Assembly: GCA_903893815.1 (NCBI GenBank)
Contig: CAITNS010000058.1
Location: 62,001-126,000 of the forward strand
Reading direction: 5' to 3'
Length of the DNA: 64,000 bases
DNA from: an uncultured Bacteroidota bacterium
GTDB lineage: Bacteria; Bacteroidota; Bacteroidia; B-17B0; Aurantibacillaceae
Each line of letters begins with the position of its first letter. The stretch's first letter is position 1. Positions 1-10,035 of the stretch are shown piece after piece. A model generated the notes under the pieces. It was not told the DNA's origin. It saw only the letters and a program-made list of their open reading frames with translations, and searched no databases. Position numbers and translations under genes: made by a program.

Positions 1-563
1 TCGTAAACAAATAATAAAAATTGATTTGCTTTAAACATAGAAGAAATACGACCTTCATAACCAGAGCCTTCTGTTTCTTTAGTAGCCATTTCAGCTAAAA
101 TACCTGGCAATTTTTGAGTCAATTCCATTGCAGGAATGTCTTTAATTTTTTCATTTACTTTATCCGTTACATCCACAATTTTCATTAAAAACTGGGCGTG
201 AACGCCTGGCGCATAAATTTCTTCTGATTTAGATTTTGACCAAAAACCATCTCTTAAATAGTTGTGATCTACCGTACTTGCAGCTGCAATAGCACTATAA
301 CCACAGTGGTGATTAGTGAAAATTAATCCTTCTTTACTTACAATTTCACCTGTGCAACCTCCACCAAAAATAATAATGGCATCTTTAATACAGGCTTGGT
401 TCATGCTGTATAATTGTTCTTTCGAAACTTTTAAGCCTTTTTTTACCATGTCGGCATACACTTGTTCGCCTAATAACATAGGCAACCACATACCTTCATC
501 GGCTTTAGCAATTGGCTGAAATAAAAAGGATAGGAATAAAAAAGATAGTACGAGTTTTTTCAT
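1..563 (-). CDS. Peptidase S46 family (dipeptidyl-peptidase 7/11-like), N-terminal part, truncated by window edge
   Basis: Reverse-strand translation from CAT at 561-563: MKKLVLSFLFLSFLF...GGGCTGEIVSKEGLIFTNHHCGYSAI, the S46 catalytic His region after a signal peptide. Confidence 0.85.
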   Translation of the reverse strand, partial: MKKLVLSFLFLSFLFQPIAKADEGMWLPMLLGEQVYADMVKKGLKVSKEQLYSMNQACIKDAIIIFGGGCTGEIVSKEGLIFTNHHCGYSAIAAASTVDHNYLRDGFWSKSKSEEIYAPGVHAQFLMKIVDVTDKVNEKIKDIPAMELTQKLPGILAEMATKETEGSGYEGRISSMFKANQFLLFVY

Positions 564-689
564 AACGAAGTTATAATTGTTTGGTTTAAAATTTGGGACT
601 AATTTAACAGAAATTGCTAAACAAACCATAGATTTTAGATAAACGACCTTTTAAATGGTTAACTAGCCAAAATTGGGGGATAAAACCTA

Positions 690-1787
690 TTATTTTTTTA
701 AATAATGCAGTTCGGTTAGATAAATATAAGGCTCAAACATGTGGTGCAAGAACACATTTTCTCCATCATATTTAAACTTTTCGTTATAAGTACTATCAGG
801 CTGTAAAATAATAGGAATACCTGCTGGCATATAAAAATTACTTTTCTCAATAGTTGGAGCTTCGTAATCTTTCAGCGATTTTTTAATGAATTTGTTTATG
901 CGTTTGGTAAGATACTTTTTATACTTCCTATTTGTTTTTTGTGTTGAACCCTGCATATCATTTACCGCATGATTAATGTAACCGCGAATTAAAGGGTTTT
1001 TCACTCTACGCTGCATTATTTCTTTTCGTTTAGAAAAAGGATTCGTAGGATGCAAATCTTGGATGGCTTGAATTGTAAAGGGAGTTTCGGGTACCCAATC
1101 GTTGGAATTTACAATACGATAAGCCCAACCATTACGAGTGATAAAATCAAAATCATAAGCATAAAATAAATTGCCAGGCTTTGGCGCGGCACTACAATAT
1201 ACTTTGTAGGTGATATCTTTTGGCACAACTGATTCGGAGGCATATTGCAAATATGAACGCATTAAAAAAGATAAAGCCGCACCTTGACTATGACCCACAA
1301 TAATAAATTCTTTAACACCTTTTTTATAATACTCATTTATAGTTTTAGTTACTAAAGGCGCTAAATGAGCAATGCCAATAGTCCAGCCATGGTGCACTAA
1401 TGCTTTTTCATCATGAGAAAAAATGTAATTAAAATTTGTGCTGTCATTTAATTTTAAAGAGCCTTTGGCTTTTATTAATCCACTATAAAAATTTTCAAGC
1501 CAACTTGTTCCTCCAACGGTATACCTCAAACAAATAACTCCAACCGAATCGTTACGCATCCAAAAATCAACCTTATTTTTTAAGCCAACTTCAGGCGAAC
1601 GATAAACGCGGTTATAATTTTGAGGAATAGTTTTAGGTGTATATCTACTTCCGCTGTCTTGGTGAGCCCACTCTAAATGCAATACATCTAAAAACTCTTG
1701 GGCATCGAAGCCTGATTTTAATTTGCCTTGAGCTGATACTAAAAAGTTTGAAAAGAAAATAAATATAAAAAGAGAATATCTAAGCAT
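690..1787 (-). CDS. Secreted lipase-like alpha/beta hydrolase (class 3 lipase-like)
   Basis: GHSQGAA nucleophile elbow; signal peptide if started at MLRYSLFIFIFFSNFLVSAQ (track ORF starts upstream at 1835). Confidence 0.7.
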   Translation of the reverse strand: MLRYSLFIFIFFSNFLVSAQGKLKSGFDAQEFLDVLHLEWAHQDSGSRYTPKTIPQNYNRVYRSPEVGLKNKVDFWMRNDSVGVICLRYTVGGTSWLENFYSGLIKAKGSLKLNDSTNFNYIFSHDEKALVHHGWTIGIAHLAPLVTKTINEYYKKGVKEFIIVGHSQGAALSFLMRSYLQYASESVVPKDITYKVYCSAAPKPGNLFYAYDFDFITRNGWAYRIVNSNDWVPETPFTIQAIQDLHPTNPFSKRKEIMQRRVKNPLIRGYINHAVNDMQGSTQKTNRKYKKYLTKRINKFIKKSLKDYEAPTIEKSNFYMPAGIPIILQPDSTYNEKFKYDGENVFLHHMFEPYIYLTELHYLKK

Positions 1788-2226
1788 TAACAAATTTACT
1801 TTTAGGAATAATATTACATGTAAACCTTGACACACAAGTTAACTCATTGGCATCGTTGTATATTTTAATATCCCACACATGGTTTTTGCCTGAAACATTT
1901 AAAGGCGAGCAAACCCCTTTTACTTTTCCGCTTAGCACAGCTTTAATATGATTAGCATTAATTTCTACGCCAACTCCAATAAACACGTCACTATTTACTA
2001 CCAGTAAAGAGGCTACGCTTCCTAATGTTTCAGCTAATGCCACATTAGCGCCGCCATGCAATAAACCAAAAGGCTGCTTAGTACGTTCGTCAACTGGCAT
2101 AGTTGCCACTAAAAAATCAGAACCAACTTCCGTAAATTCTATTCCTAGATTTTGCCCTAAAGTGTTTTTATTTAAAGAATTAATATCGTTTAAATTAGGC
2201 TCTTTATGCCAAATGGATGAGCTCAT
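1780..2226 (-). CDS. PaaI-family hotdog thioesterase
   Basis: Hotdog motif PFGLLHGGANVALAETLGSVAS, 148 aa. Confidence 0.85.
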   Translation of the reverse strand: MSSSIWHKEPNLNDINSLNKNTLGQNLGIEFTEVGSDFLVATMPVDERTKQPFGLLHGGANVALAETLGSVASLLVVNSDVFIGVGVEINANHIKAVLSGKVKGVCSPLNVSGKNHVWDIKIYNDANELTCVSRFTCNIIPKSKFVNA

Positions 2227-2250
2227 GAATTTAAATTTAGAAACACGAAA

Positions 2251-3534
2251 CTACATATAAATTTTAAATTTATGTGCCCCGTCTTTACAAGAATAAGTAA
2301 CATGCCAATTATAGAAATCAATAATTTTTTTAATTAATGATAAACCAAGCCCTAATGATCCAGAGATGGAATTTTTATTAAATCTTTCAAATAAAAACTG
2401 TTTATCAATTTTATCCTTAAAGCTTGTGTTTTCAACTGAAAAGGAGTCTTCCTCAACTATTACTTTAATGGTACCATTTTCTTCCAAATTATATTTAATG
2501 GCATTGATAAATAAATTGTTTAATAAAATGGTAAGCAATATTGGATTAACATCTTTCGTTATTTGCGCATTAAATATCTTTTCAATTTTAATTTGTTTAG
2601 CTTCTATAAAATCCTCCAGTATTTCTAATTTTTCATCAATAGCTTGATTTAAATTAATCGTTGTGGTATCAACAAATTGTTTATTTTCAATTCTGGTTAA
2701 TAAAATGAGTCCTTCATTTAATTTATACAAGCGCTGAGTAGCATTGTAAGTTTGAACTAATAATTTATGTTGCCTTTCACTATAATTAGTTTCCTGCATC
2801 AACAATTCAATTTTTGTACTAATAATAGACAAAGGTGTTTGCGCCTCATGAGATACATTTTCAGTAAACTCTTTTAAGTTGTGGTAATCCGATTGAATCT
2901 GGTAAGTCAAATCCTTGAGGGTATCATTCAATAAATGAAACTCATCAATATCGGTATTTCTAAAATTTAATTTGTCTTGTTTTTTAATATTCCAGCTTTT
3001 AATTTTTGATAATGTATCGTTAAATGGCGACCATAAAAAATCGGATATGTATCTGTTTAATAAAAACAAAATAACGAATGATAGTACTAAGAAAATTAGT
3101 ACAACGCCACTAATATATTCTCCAATTAATTTACCCTCAGTTAAAGAAATACACACTGTAACTTCATACGCTTGATAATCAATAGTTGTTTGAAATAGTA
3201 ATTCCCTTTGTGTAACCCTTGAATCATTAAGGTCAACACCTGTTATTTCTTCTTCAAATTTTTTACCAGTGTACTCAATAAACTTATTATCAAATATGGT
3301 TTGCTTCGCTATTTTTCGAACATAAATTTTTTGTCCAATATTAGACATGAATTCCTTAGGAGAAATTCCATCTTTTAAACTTTTAATGATTTGTGCTTTA
3401 GTGGTGAGCAATTTATTATCTGCTTCCTTATCTAGCTTAGCAAAAATAACTTTGTACACAATAAAAATACCAATAGCAAACAACAATATTGTTGTGATAG
3501 AGGAATAGATATTTGTTTTGGTAAGAAGTTTCAC
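2251..3534 (-). CDS. Membrane sensor histidine kinase
   Basis: Two TM segments, H-box VSHEAQTPLSII, N-box, GLGLSLIKKI. Confidence 0.9.
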   Translation of the reverse strand: MKLLTKTNIYSSITTILLFAIGIFIVYKVIFAKLDKEADNKLLTTKAQIIKSLKDGISPKEFMSNIGQKIYVRKIAKQTIFDNKFIEYTGKKFEEEITGVDLNDSRVTQRELLFQTTIDYQAYEVTVCISLTEGKLIGEYISGVVLIFLVLSFVILFLLNRYISDFLWSPFNDTLSKIKSWNIKKQDKLNFRNTDIDEFHLLNDTLKDLTYQIQSDYHNLKEFTENVSHEAQTPLSIISTKIELLMQETNYSERQHKLLVQTYNATQRLYKLNEGLILLTRIENKQFVDTTTINLNQAIDEKLEILEDFIEAKQIKIEKIFNAQITKDVNPILLTILLNNLFINAIKYNLEENGTIKVIVEEDSFSVENTSFKDKIDKQFLFERFNKNSISGSLGLGLSLIKKIIDFYNWHVTYSCKDGAHKFKIYM

Positions 3535-3610
3535 TAAAGGAATATTAAATTTTATCTGATTGCTAGATAAAACAAATTTAAAACATAAAACTTAATAAAC
3601 TCAATGTGAT

Positions 3611-4285
3611 TTAGTCTTTAAACTTATAGCCCATTCCATAAACTACTTTAATGTAGTTCTTTAAATCAGCTTCGTTTAATTTTTTCTTTAGGTTTTTAAT
3701 TTGACTGTAAACAAAGTCAAAAGAAGTAGCCATTTCTGCTTTATCGCCCCAAATGGCATCCGCTAAGGCTTCTTTAGTAATTAAATGTGTTGGATTACTA
3801 GCTAAATAAACTAATATTTCGTATTCTTTTTTAGTTAACTGCAATTGATTTCCGTTTGCAATTACTTTTTTCTCAGTAGTATCAATCTCTAATCCATCAA
3901 AAGACAAGGTGTTTTTTCCACCAAAATTTCTTCTACGTAAAACAGAGTAAATTCGAGCGCTTAGCTCAGATAAATGGAAGGGTTTAGTTAAATAATCATC
4001 TGCTCCAATTTTCAATCCCTCTAATTTATCTTCCAAAGCATTTTTAGCGGTAACGATTATAACTCCCATTTCTGGATTATTTTTTTTAATATACTCCACT
4101 ACTTCAATTCCTGAACCATCTGGCAATCCAACATCTACCAAAGCACAGCTATAAACAATATCGTTTAATTTTTGCATAGCACTTTTAATGGTTGTTGCAA
4201 AATCGCATTTGTAGCCATTTTCTGTTAAATAATCAACCACGTCTTCGCGTAATGATTTCTCATCTTCAATTATTAAAATTCTCAT
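3611..4285 (-). CDS. OmpR-family response regulator
   Basis: Receiver domain (IIEDE, VDVGLPDGSG, KPF) plus winged-helix C-terminus; paired with adjacent kinase. Confidence 0.92.
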   Translation of the reverse strand: MRILIIEDEKSLREDVVDYLTENGYKCDFATTIKSAMQKLNDIVYSCALVDVGLPDGSGIEVVEYIKKNNPEMGVIIVTAKNALEDKLEGLKIGADDYLTKPFHLSELSARIYSVLRRRNFGGKNTLSFDGLEIDTTEKKVIANGNQLQLTKKEYEILVYLASNPTHLITKEALADAIWGDKAEMATSFDFVYSQIKNLKKKLNEADLKNYIKVVYGMGYKFKD

Positions 4286-4384
4286 AAGCGTAATTTATAT
4301 TAGCTAAATTTAAAATAAAAATCAAATAAAACACATTTTCCAAAAAAAAATATTTTTTAAAGATATTGATGTTTTACTGAATGC

Positions 4385-5452
4385 CTATCTCAGATCGCTT
4401 TCCTTAACTTTTGGATCGATATTGAGTTGATTTGGAGCTAAGCCAAATTTCTCGTTTACTTCAAGCAGCGCTGCTAATACTAATTGCGAATAATTTTGCG
4501 AAGCCGATTTAAAATGTTTGGTTTCGGTATGCCAAAGCGTATATATTAAATTCATATCGCCTTTAACTGGTTTAAAACTAAACAAAGCTTTTTTTACATT
4601 TCCTGCTCCGGCATGATATGAATGCATGACTAATAACCTAAACCACAATTCGTTTTCTTTGTAGTTTGTGATGCCAAGCGAATCCAATATCTCTTTCGTT
4701 TTGGGAATACATATCTTTTTTATCAGACTAGATGCGGCATAGGCAGATCTATCAAAATCAGCCCGTTCATCTATACTTTTATTTACTTTTAAGCCGAACA
4801 AACGTGCTACATCTTTCATTAACTGAAACGAGCCATAAGCTCCAGCATTTGATTTTTGTAATTTATTGGGGCTTTCAATCATTAATATTGCTTGCGCATA
4901 CCAAGGGTCAACTCCATTGGCAATAAAATCATTAATTCCTTTATGAAAATTCGAAGAAGCCTTTTCGAAATCATAAAAAAAACTTTTACCGTTAGTTAAC
5001 AAAATTCGAGCAGAATCCTCTAAGCAATACCAATTTCGGAGACTATCTTTATAACATGATTTTTTGACTATATCTTTACTTTCCCAATCTCTAATATGTT
5101 GCTTACTTAAAACATTGCGTGTATGAGGTGTATTAAATAAAGCTGAATCTTTGTGTAAATTCATAATACTTCTCCAAAATTTTACGTTTGGCATTGTATC
5201 GCAACCTAATTGGTAGACTTGCATATTAAATACAAAGTCCATTTCTTCTTTTGTTTTAAAATTAGGAACCGAAATGACATCTTGTCTTAAATCAAAAGAA
5301 GAATTAAAAACCAAATTACTATCAGGAGGAGCCGTTATAAATTTTAACGTAAGGAGTATGGAAATAAAAAATTGCATGAGTTTATAACTTCCAAAAGATA
5401 CTGTTATAATACCTAACCAATTAATTAGTAACCATGTATTTTTCAACACCAT
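4385..5452 (-). CDS. Lytic transglycosylase-like (SLT) protein
   Basis: ILMIESPNKLQKSNAGAYGSFQLMKDVARLFG SLT-type motif with N-terminal membrane segment. Confidence 0.8.
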   Translation of the reverse strand: MVLKNTWLLINWLGIITVSFGSYKLMQFFISILLTLKFITAPPDSNLVFNSSFDLRQDVISVPNFKTKEEMDFVFNMQVYQLGCDTMPNVKFWRSIMNLHKDSALFNTPHTRNVLSKQHIRDWESKDIVKKSCYKDSLRNWYCLEDSARILLTNGKSFFYDFEKASSNFHKGINDFIANGVDPWYAQAILMIESPNKLQKSNAGAYGSFQLMKDVARLFGLKVNKSIDERADFDRSAYAASSLIKKICIPKTKEILDSLGITNYKENELWFRLLVMHSYHAGAGNVKKALFSFKPVKGDMNLIYTLWHTETKHFKSASQNYSQLVLAALLEVNEKFGLAPNQLNIDPKVKESDLR

Positions 5453-5673
5453 TTTTTTACTAAAGTAGTTATTTTATAAAGGTGCGTATTTTAAAAAAAC
5501 GGGGCAAAATACCTGTATGTTTTATAAATAAACCTCAATTTTATTGAACTCAATAAATATATTAACTAACTGATTATCATATAATTAAAAACATACAAAT
5601 GATGTTTTCGGCATTATACATAAATATTTAGCGCTTTTTTTAGTTAAAAAGCGTCAGAATCAAATAATTAGCC

Positions 5674-5681
5674 TATATTTG
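5674..5681 (+). promoter_or_regulatory. Candidate Bacteroidota -7 box (TATATTTG) upstream of rpsF
   Basis: Matches TAnnTTTG, 25 nt before rpsF ATG; no convincing -33 TTG seen. Confidence 0.4.
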
Positions 5682-5706
5682 CAGCCCTAATTTAAAATAA
5701 ATAATA

Positions 5707-6081
5707 ATGGAAAAACGCTATGAGACGGTCTTCATTTTAACTCCCGTTTTGTCTGATGATCAGGCAAAGGAGGCCGCAAAAAAGTTTGAAAAAATCCTAA
5801 CGGATTTGGGAGCGAAAATTAATCACAGAGAGAACTGGGGCCTAAAAAAATTGGCTTACCCTATTCAAAAGAAAACAACTGGTTTTTACCACTTAGTTGA
5901 TTTTTCTGGAAAAGGAACTGAGATTGCAGAATTGGAATTACAATTTAAACGTGACGAACGTATTTTACGTTTCTTAACGATTGCATTGGAAAAACATGGT
6001 GCAACTTGGGCAGATAAAAGACGTGGTAGACAAGGTGAAGCAAAAGTTGCTAAAACAACAACTAAAAAGGCTGAAGCTTAA
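5707..6081 (+). CDS. rpsF: 30S ribosomal protein S6
   Basis: [19 protein letters not shown]..., classic S6; followed by rpsR and rplI. Confidence 0.97.
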   Translation: MEKRYETVFILTPVLSDDQAKEAAKKFEKILTDLGAKINHRENWGLKKLAYPIQKKTTGFYHLVDFSGKGTEIAELELQFKRDERILRFLTIALEKHGATWADKRRGRQGEAKVAKTTTKKAEA

Positions 6082-6109
6082 TTATTAACTCCAAAAAAGA
6101 AATTACAAA

Positions 6110-6373
6110 ATGGCAAAAAATGAAGTACGCTTTTTAAACCCTCCTACAGTTGAGGCTAAAAAGAAAAAATACTGTCGCTTTAAAAAGTTAGGTATTAAAT
6201 ATATTGATTATAAAGACGCTGACTTTTTATTAAAGTTCGTGAATGAGCAAGGTAAGTTATTACCTCGTCGTTTAACTGGAACTTCATTAAAATTTCAACG
6301 TAAGGTATCTCAAGCAGTTAAACGTGCGCGTCACATTGCTTTAATGCCTTATTTAGCAGATGGTTTAAAATAA
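6110..6373 (+). CDS. rpsR: 30S ribosomal protein S18
   Basis: [19 protein letters not shown]...[29 protein letters not shown]. Confidence 0.98.
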   Translation: MAKNEVRFLNPPTVEAKKKKYCRFKKLGIKYIDYKDADFLLKFVNEQGKLLPRRLTGTSLKFQRKVSQAVKRARHIALMPYLADGLK

Positions 6374-6388
6374 TAATAGAAGGAAAAC

Positions 6389-6835
6389 ATGGAAGTTATA
6401 TTAAAACAAGACCTTAAAGGGTTAGGATATAAAAATGACATTGTAAAAGTTAAAAATGGCTACGGTCGTAACTTTTTAATTCCTCAACGCATTGCAGTGT
6501 TAGCTACAGAAAGCAACAAAAAAATGCAAGCGGAAGAAATTAAACAAAGCTCATTTAAAGAACAAAAATTACGTAACGAAGCAACTGCTATGGCAGCTAA
6601 ATTCGCTGATGTAACTGTGAAAGTTGGTGCTAAAGCTGGAGAATCTGGAAAGATTTTTGGTTCGGTAACAAACATTCAATTAGCAGATGCATTGAAAAAA
6701 GCTGGTTATGAAGTTGAACGTAAAAACATTGAAATGAACGAAGATGCTATTAAAGCATTAGGAACTTACTCTGCTAAGGTTCGTTTATTTAAAGAAATTT
6801 CTGCAACAATTAACTTTGAAGTTATTGCTGAGTAA
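6389..6835 (+). CDS. rplI: 50S ribosomal protein L9
   Basis: MEVILKQDLKGLGYKNDIVKVKNGYGRNFLIPQ. Confidence 0.98.
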   Translation: MEVILKQDLKGLGYKNDIVKVKNGYGRNFLIPQRIAVLATESNKKMQAEEIKQSSFKEQKLRNEATAMAAKFADVTVKVGAKAGESGKIFGSVTNIQLADALKKAGYEVERKNIEMNEDAIKALGTYSAKVRLFKEISATINFEVIAE

Positions 6836-6850
6836 TTTTTAAACTCAAAC

Positions 6851-6887
6851 AAAAGCCCTTAGTTTTCACTAAGGGCTTTTTTATTTT
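6851..6887 (+). terminator. Rho-independent terminator after rplI
   Basis: AAAAGCCCTTAG-TTTTCA-CTAAGGGCTTTTTTATTTTT. Confidence 0.9.
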
Positions 6888-6903
6888 TCATAAATCATCA
6901 CAA

Positions 6904-8826
6904 TTAATCTTGTAACTCTAACCAGCGCATTGTTTTTTCATCAATTTGAGAGGAAATAAATGTAAACTGTTTTGATAATTTTTCTATTTCCTTTACATCA
7001 GAAATTCCACTAGCTAATAACGTTTCTATTTCTAATTTCTTAGTCTCTAACTGAGGCAACTCAACATCAAGAGATTCCAATTCTTTTTGCTCTTTATAAG
7101 ATAATTTCTTTTTTTCGGAAACAATAGTTTCTGCAACTTGCTTAACTGGTTGCTCAACCACAGAATCATTAGCCGAAATAATTTCTTTTAACTTTTGCTC
7201 TTTTGCTAGTTCTTCTGCTTCATCTTCAGAGTCATATTTCCACTGACGGTATTCGCTATAGTTACCTGGAAAATCTTTCACAACTCCATTACCTTCAAAA
7301 GCAAAAACGTGATCTACTAATCTGTCTAAGAAATAACGATCATGCGATACAATTAACACACAGCCTTGGAAATCCAATAAGAACTGCTCAAGTGTTTGAA
7401 GCGTGATAATATCTAAATCATTGGTAGGCTCATCGAGAATTAAAAAATTTGGATTACGAACTAATACCGTTAGTAAATACAAACGGCGTTTTTCTCCTCC
7501 ACTTAATTTACTCACATGCCCGTATTGAACTTCAGGTGCAAAGTTAAAACGGGTTAACAATCCTGATGCACTTAAAGAAGTACCATTGGCTAAAGGAATA
7601 AACTCTGCAATATCTTTTACGACTTCTATAACACGCTTGTCATCCGCCACTTGAATGCCTTTTTGAGAATAGTATCCAAATACAATGGTATCTCCAACTG
7701 TTACATTACCACTATCTGGCGGCTCAATACCTTGCAACATATTAATAAAGGTACTCTTGCCAATTCCATTTGGACCAACAATTCCAATTTTTTCACCTTT
7801 GATAAATGTGTATGTAAATGGTTCTAAAATTTTCTTTTCGCCGAAAGCTTTCTTCAAATTTCGTACTTCAATAATTTTACTACCAATACGCTCTACTTTT
7901 ACGCTTAATTCAATTTTTTTATCTACACTTTTTTTACGTGCTTTTGCTTCTACACCTGCAAAGGCATCCACACGCGATTTTGATTTAACAGTACGTGCAC
8001 GTGGTTGTTTACGAACCCACTCTAACTCACGGCGGTATAAGTTTTTTGCTTTTTCTAATTCGGAAGCTTGCATCATCATACGTTCCGCTTTCTTCTCCAT
8101 GTAGTAATCAAACTTACCTTTGTATTCAAATAATTGATGGTCATCAATTTCAATAATACGATCGCACACTTCATCCAAAAAATAACGATCATGCGTAACC
8201 AGTAAAATACTTTTTTTATAGCTTCGTAAATATTCTTCTAACCACTCAATCACAGTAACATCTAAGTGATTGGTAGGTTCATCCATGATTAATAAATCAG
8301 GCTCATTTAAAATAACTTGAGCAAGAGCTAAACGTTTTTTTTGTCCACCGCTAAGCGTACTAACTTTTTGAGTTAAATCATTCAGTCCTAAATTAGCACA
8401 TACTAACATGATTTGCGTTTCCACATTCCATGCTTCTAAATCATTCATTTTATTGGTTAAAATATCCAACTGTTTTTCTGTTTTTTCGGTTGGATTAGCA
8501 TAATGAGATTCAACTAAATGATTATAATCAATAGCTGTTTTAACCATTTCGCTATCGCCTGCATAAATAGCTTGTTCAATCGTATGATTATCATCTAAAT
8601 TAGGTTCTTGACTTAAAAAAGAAATACGTAACTCTTTACGGAAAGCAATATCTCCACTATCCGGGATTTCGATGCCTTGTAAAATTTTAAATAAAGTGGA
8701 TTTACCAGAGCCGTTTTTTGCAATCAATGCTACTTTATCGCCATAGTTAATTCCGAAATTTATATTTTGAAATAATTTTTTGTCACCAAAACTTTTACTT
8801 AATTGATTTACTGAAAGAAGATTCAT
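6904..8826 (-). CDS. ABC-F family ATP-binding protein
   Basis: Two ABC domains (GSGKST/LSGGQKKR, GIGKST/LSGGEKRR), linker and C-terminal coiled coil, no TM. Confidence 0.93.
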   Translation of the reverse strand: MNLLSVNQLSKSFGDKKLFQNINFGINYGDKVALIAKNGSGKSTLFKILQGIEIPDSGDIAFRKELRISFLSQEPNLDDNHTIEQAIYAGDSEMVKTAIDYNHLVESHYANPTEKTEKQLDILTNKMNDLEAWNVETQIMLVCANLGLNDLTQKVSTLSGGQKKRLALAQVILNEPDLLIMDEPTNHLDVTVIEWLEEYLRSYKKSILLVTHDRYFLDEVCDRIIEIDDHQLFEYKGKFDYYMEKKAERMMMQASELEKAKNLYRRELEWVRKQPRARTVKSKSRVDAFAGVEAKARKKSVDKKIELSVKVERIGSKIIEVRNLKKAFGEKKILEPFTYTFIKGEKIGIVGPNGIGKSTFINMLQGIEPPDSGNVTVGDTIVFGYYSQKGIQVADDKRVIEVVKDIAEFIPLANGTSLSASGLLTRFNFAPEVQYGHVSKLSGGEKRRLYLLTVLVRNPNFLILDEPTNDLDIITLQTLEQFLLDFQGCVLIVSHDRYFLDRLVDHVFAFEGNGVVKDFPGNYSEYRQWKYDSEDEAEELAKEQKLKEIISANDSVVEQPVKQVAETIVSEKKKLSYKEQKELESLDVELPQLETKKLEIETLLASGISDVKEIEKLSKQFTFISSQIDEKTMRWLELQD

Positions 8827-8840
8827 TACTATTTATGTAT

Positions 8841-8884
8841 TTTAACCTCTAAGAGCGCAGAGATTAAGCAAAGAGCACAAAGAG
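8841..8884. repeat. 44-bp AACC-headed word-repeat insert flanked by a 10-bp direct repeat
   Basis: TTTAACCTCTAAGAGCGCAGAGATTAAGCAAAGAGCACAAAGAG between ATTTATGTAT at 8831-8840 and 8885-8894. Confidence 0.6.
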
Positions 8885-8901
8885 ATTTATGTATGTTTAT
8901 T

Positions 8902-9705
8902 TTAGTTTTTAAGATTTTTTTCAATTAGATACCTTAACTTATCTCTATTTAAATTAGAATTTATTTCACCGTTCACTGTCAGCGATACATTACCTGTTTG
9001 TTCTGACACTGTAATTGCAAGGGCATCCGTTGTTTCTGTTAAACCAACTGCCGCTCTATGTCGCATTCCAAAATGAGATGGGAAATTTTCATTTTCAGTT
9101 ACAGGTAATACACAACGTGCCGCTATGATACGATTATCTTTTATAATAACGGCGCCATCATGCATCGGACTATTTTTATAAAAAATATTTTCCAACATTT
9201 TATCCGTTAAAGCAGAGTCAACCACCTCGCCTGTATTTACATAAAATTTTAAATCAGATTTACGAGAAACAATAATTAAAGCGCCAGTTTTAGATTCACT
9301 CATGTTAAAGCAGGCATTAATAACAGAATCGGCATCTAATATAAAACGAGAAGAAACTGCTGATTGATTAGAAAAAGAGAAAATGGTTTTCCAGTTTCTG
9401 TTTTTTATAAATTCGTTAGAACCAATGTATAATAAAAATTTTCTAATCTCTTGCTGGAAAACAACCATTACGGCAATAACTCCAACATTAATAAATTTAC
9501 CTAAAATAGATCCTAATAATTTAAGCTCAAAGGCACGAACAATAATCCAAACAACATAAATTAAAGCTAAACCAATAAATACATTAACTGCTGCGGTGCC
9601 CTTTACCATTTTATACAATTGGTAAAGCATAATTGCTACCAAAAGAATATCAATGGCATCAGTAATACCAAAAGAAAGAAATAATATAAAGAATTGATTT
9701 AACAC
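8902..9705 (-). CDS. cdaA: Diadenylate cyclase CdaA
   Basis: N-terminal TM region plus DisA_N: MHDGAVIIKDNRIIAARCVLP...FGMRHRAAVGLTE (DGA and RHR motifs). Confidence 0.94.
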   Translation of the reverse strand: MLNQFFILFLSFGITDAIDILLVAIMLYQLYKMVKGTAAVNVFIGLALIYVVWIIVRAFELKLLGSILGKFINVGVIAVMVVFQQEIRKFLLYIGSNEFIKNRNWKTIFSFSNQSAVSSRFILDADSVINACFNMSESKTGALIIVSRKSDLKFYVNTGEVVDSALTDKMLENIFYKNSPMHDGAVIIKDNRIIAARCVLPVTENENFPSHFGMRHRAAVGLTETTDALAITVSEQTGNVSLTVNGEINSNLNRDKLRYLIEKNLKN

Positions 9706-9801
9706 GGCGCCAAAGATACCTTTTTTATAGCCTAATTAAAACCCTTTTTTAACTCTTAATTGGCACAAAATTAGAATTTTACTCATTTTTTGCTTTAATT
9801 A

Positions 9802-10020
9802 TTGTTTTTTAATCACGATTTTATTAAAGAGTTAGCTAAAAAGAAAATTAAATTAAGTTTAGCAGAAGAAGCAGAATGGGAAGAGTATTTTATTACAGAA
9901 TCCAAAAAAGCCTTAGAGTTAAAAAACAAAATTGATGCTACAGATAAAGAAATAGATCAAATGGTTTACAAGCTTTATGATTTAACGGAGGAAGAAATCG
10001 CCTTCGTTGAAAAATCTTAA
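9802..10020 (+). pseudogene. C-terminal remnant of an Eco57I/TaqI-like (type IIG) restriction-modification enzyme
   Basis: TTG-start 72-aa ORF LSLAEEAEWEEYF...IDATDKEIDQMVYKLYDLTEEEIAFVEKS matches the typical extreme C-terminus of these enzymes; in-frame stop just upstream. Confidence 0.7.
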
Positions 10021-10035
10021 AACCATATTGATATA

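Noticed and set aside
316-519. 67-aa plus-strand ORF
   Set aside because: Antisense to the S46 peptidase reading frame
5633-5652. GCGCTTTTTTTAGTTAAAAAGCG hairpin upstream of rpsF
   Set aside because: AT-rich stem upstream of the likely -7 box; no convincing leader or terminator role
7685-8104. 139-aa plus-strand ORF
   Set aside because: Fully antisense to the confident ABC-F gene, low-complexity translation; shadow ORF
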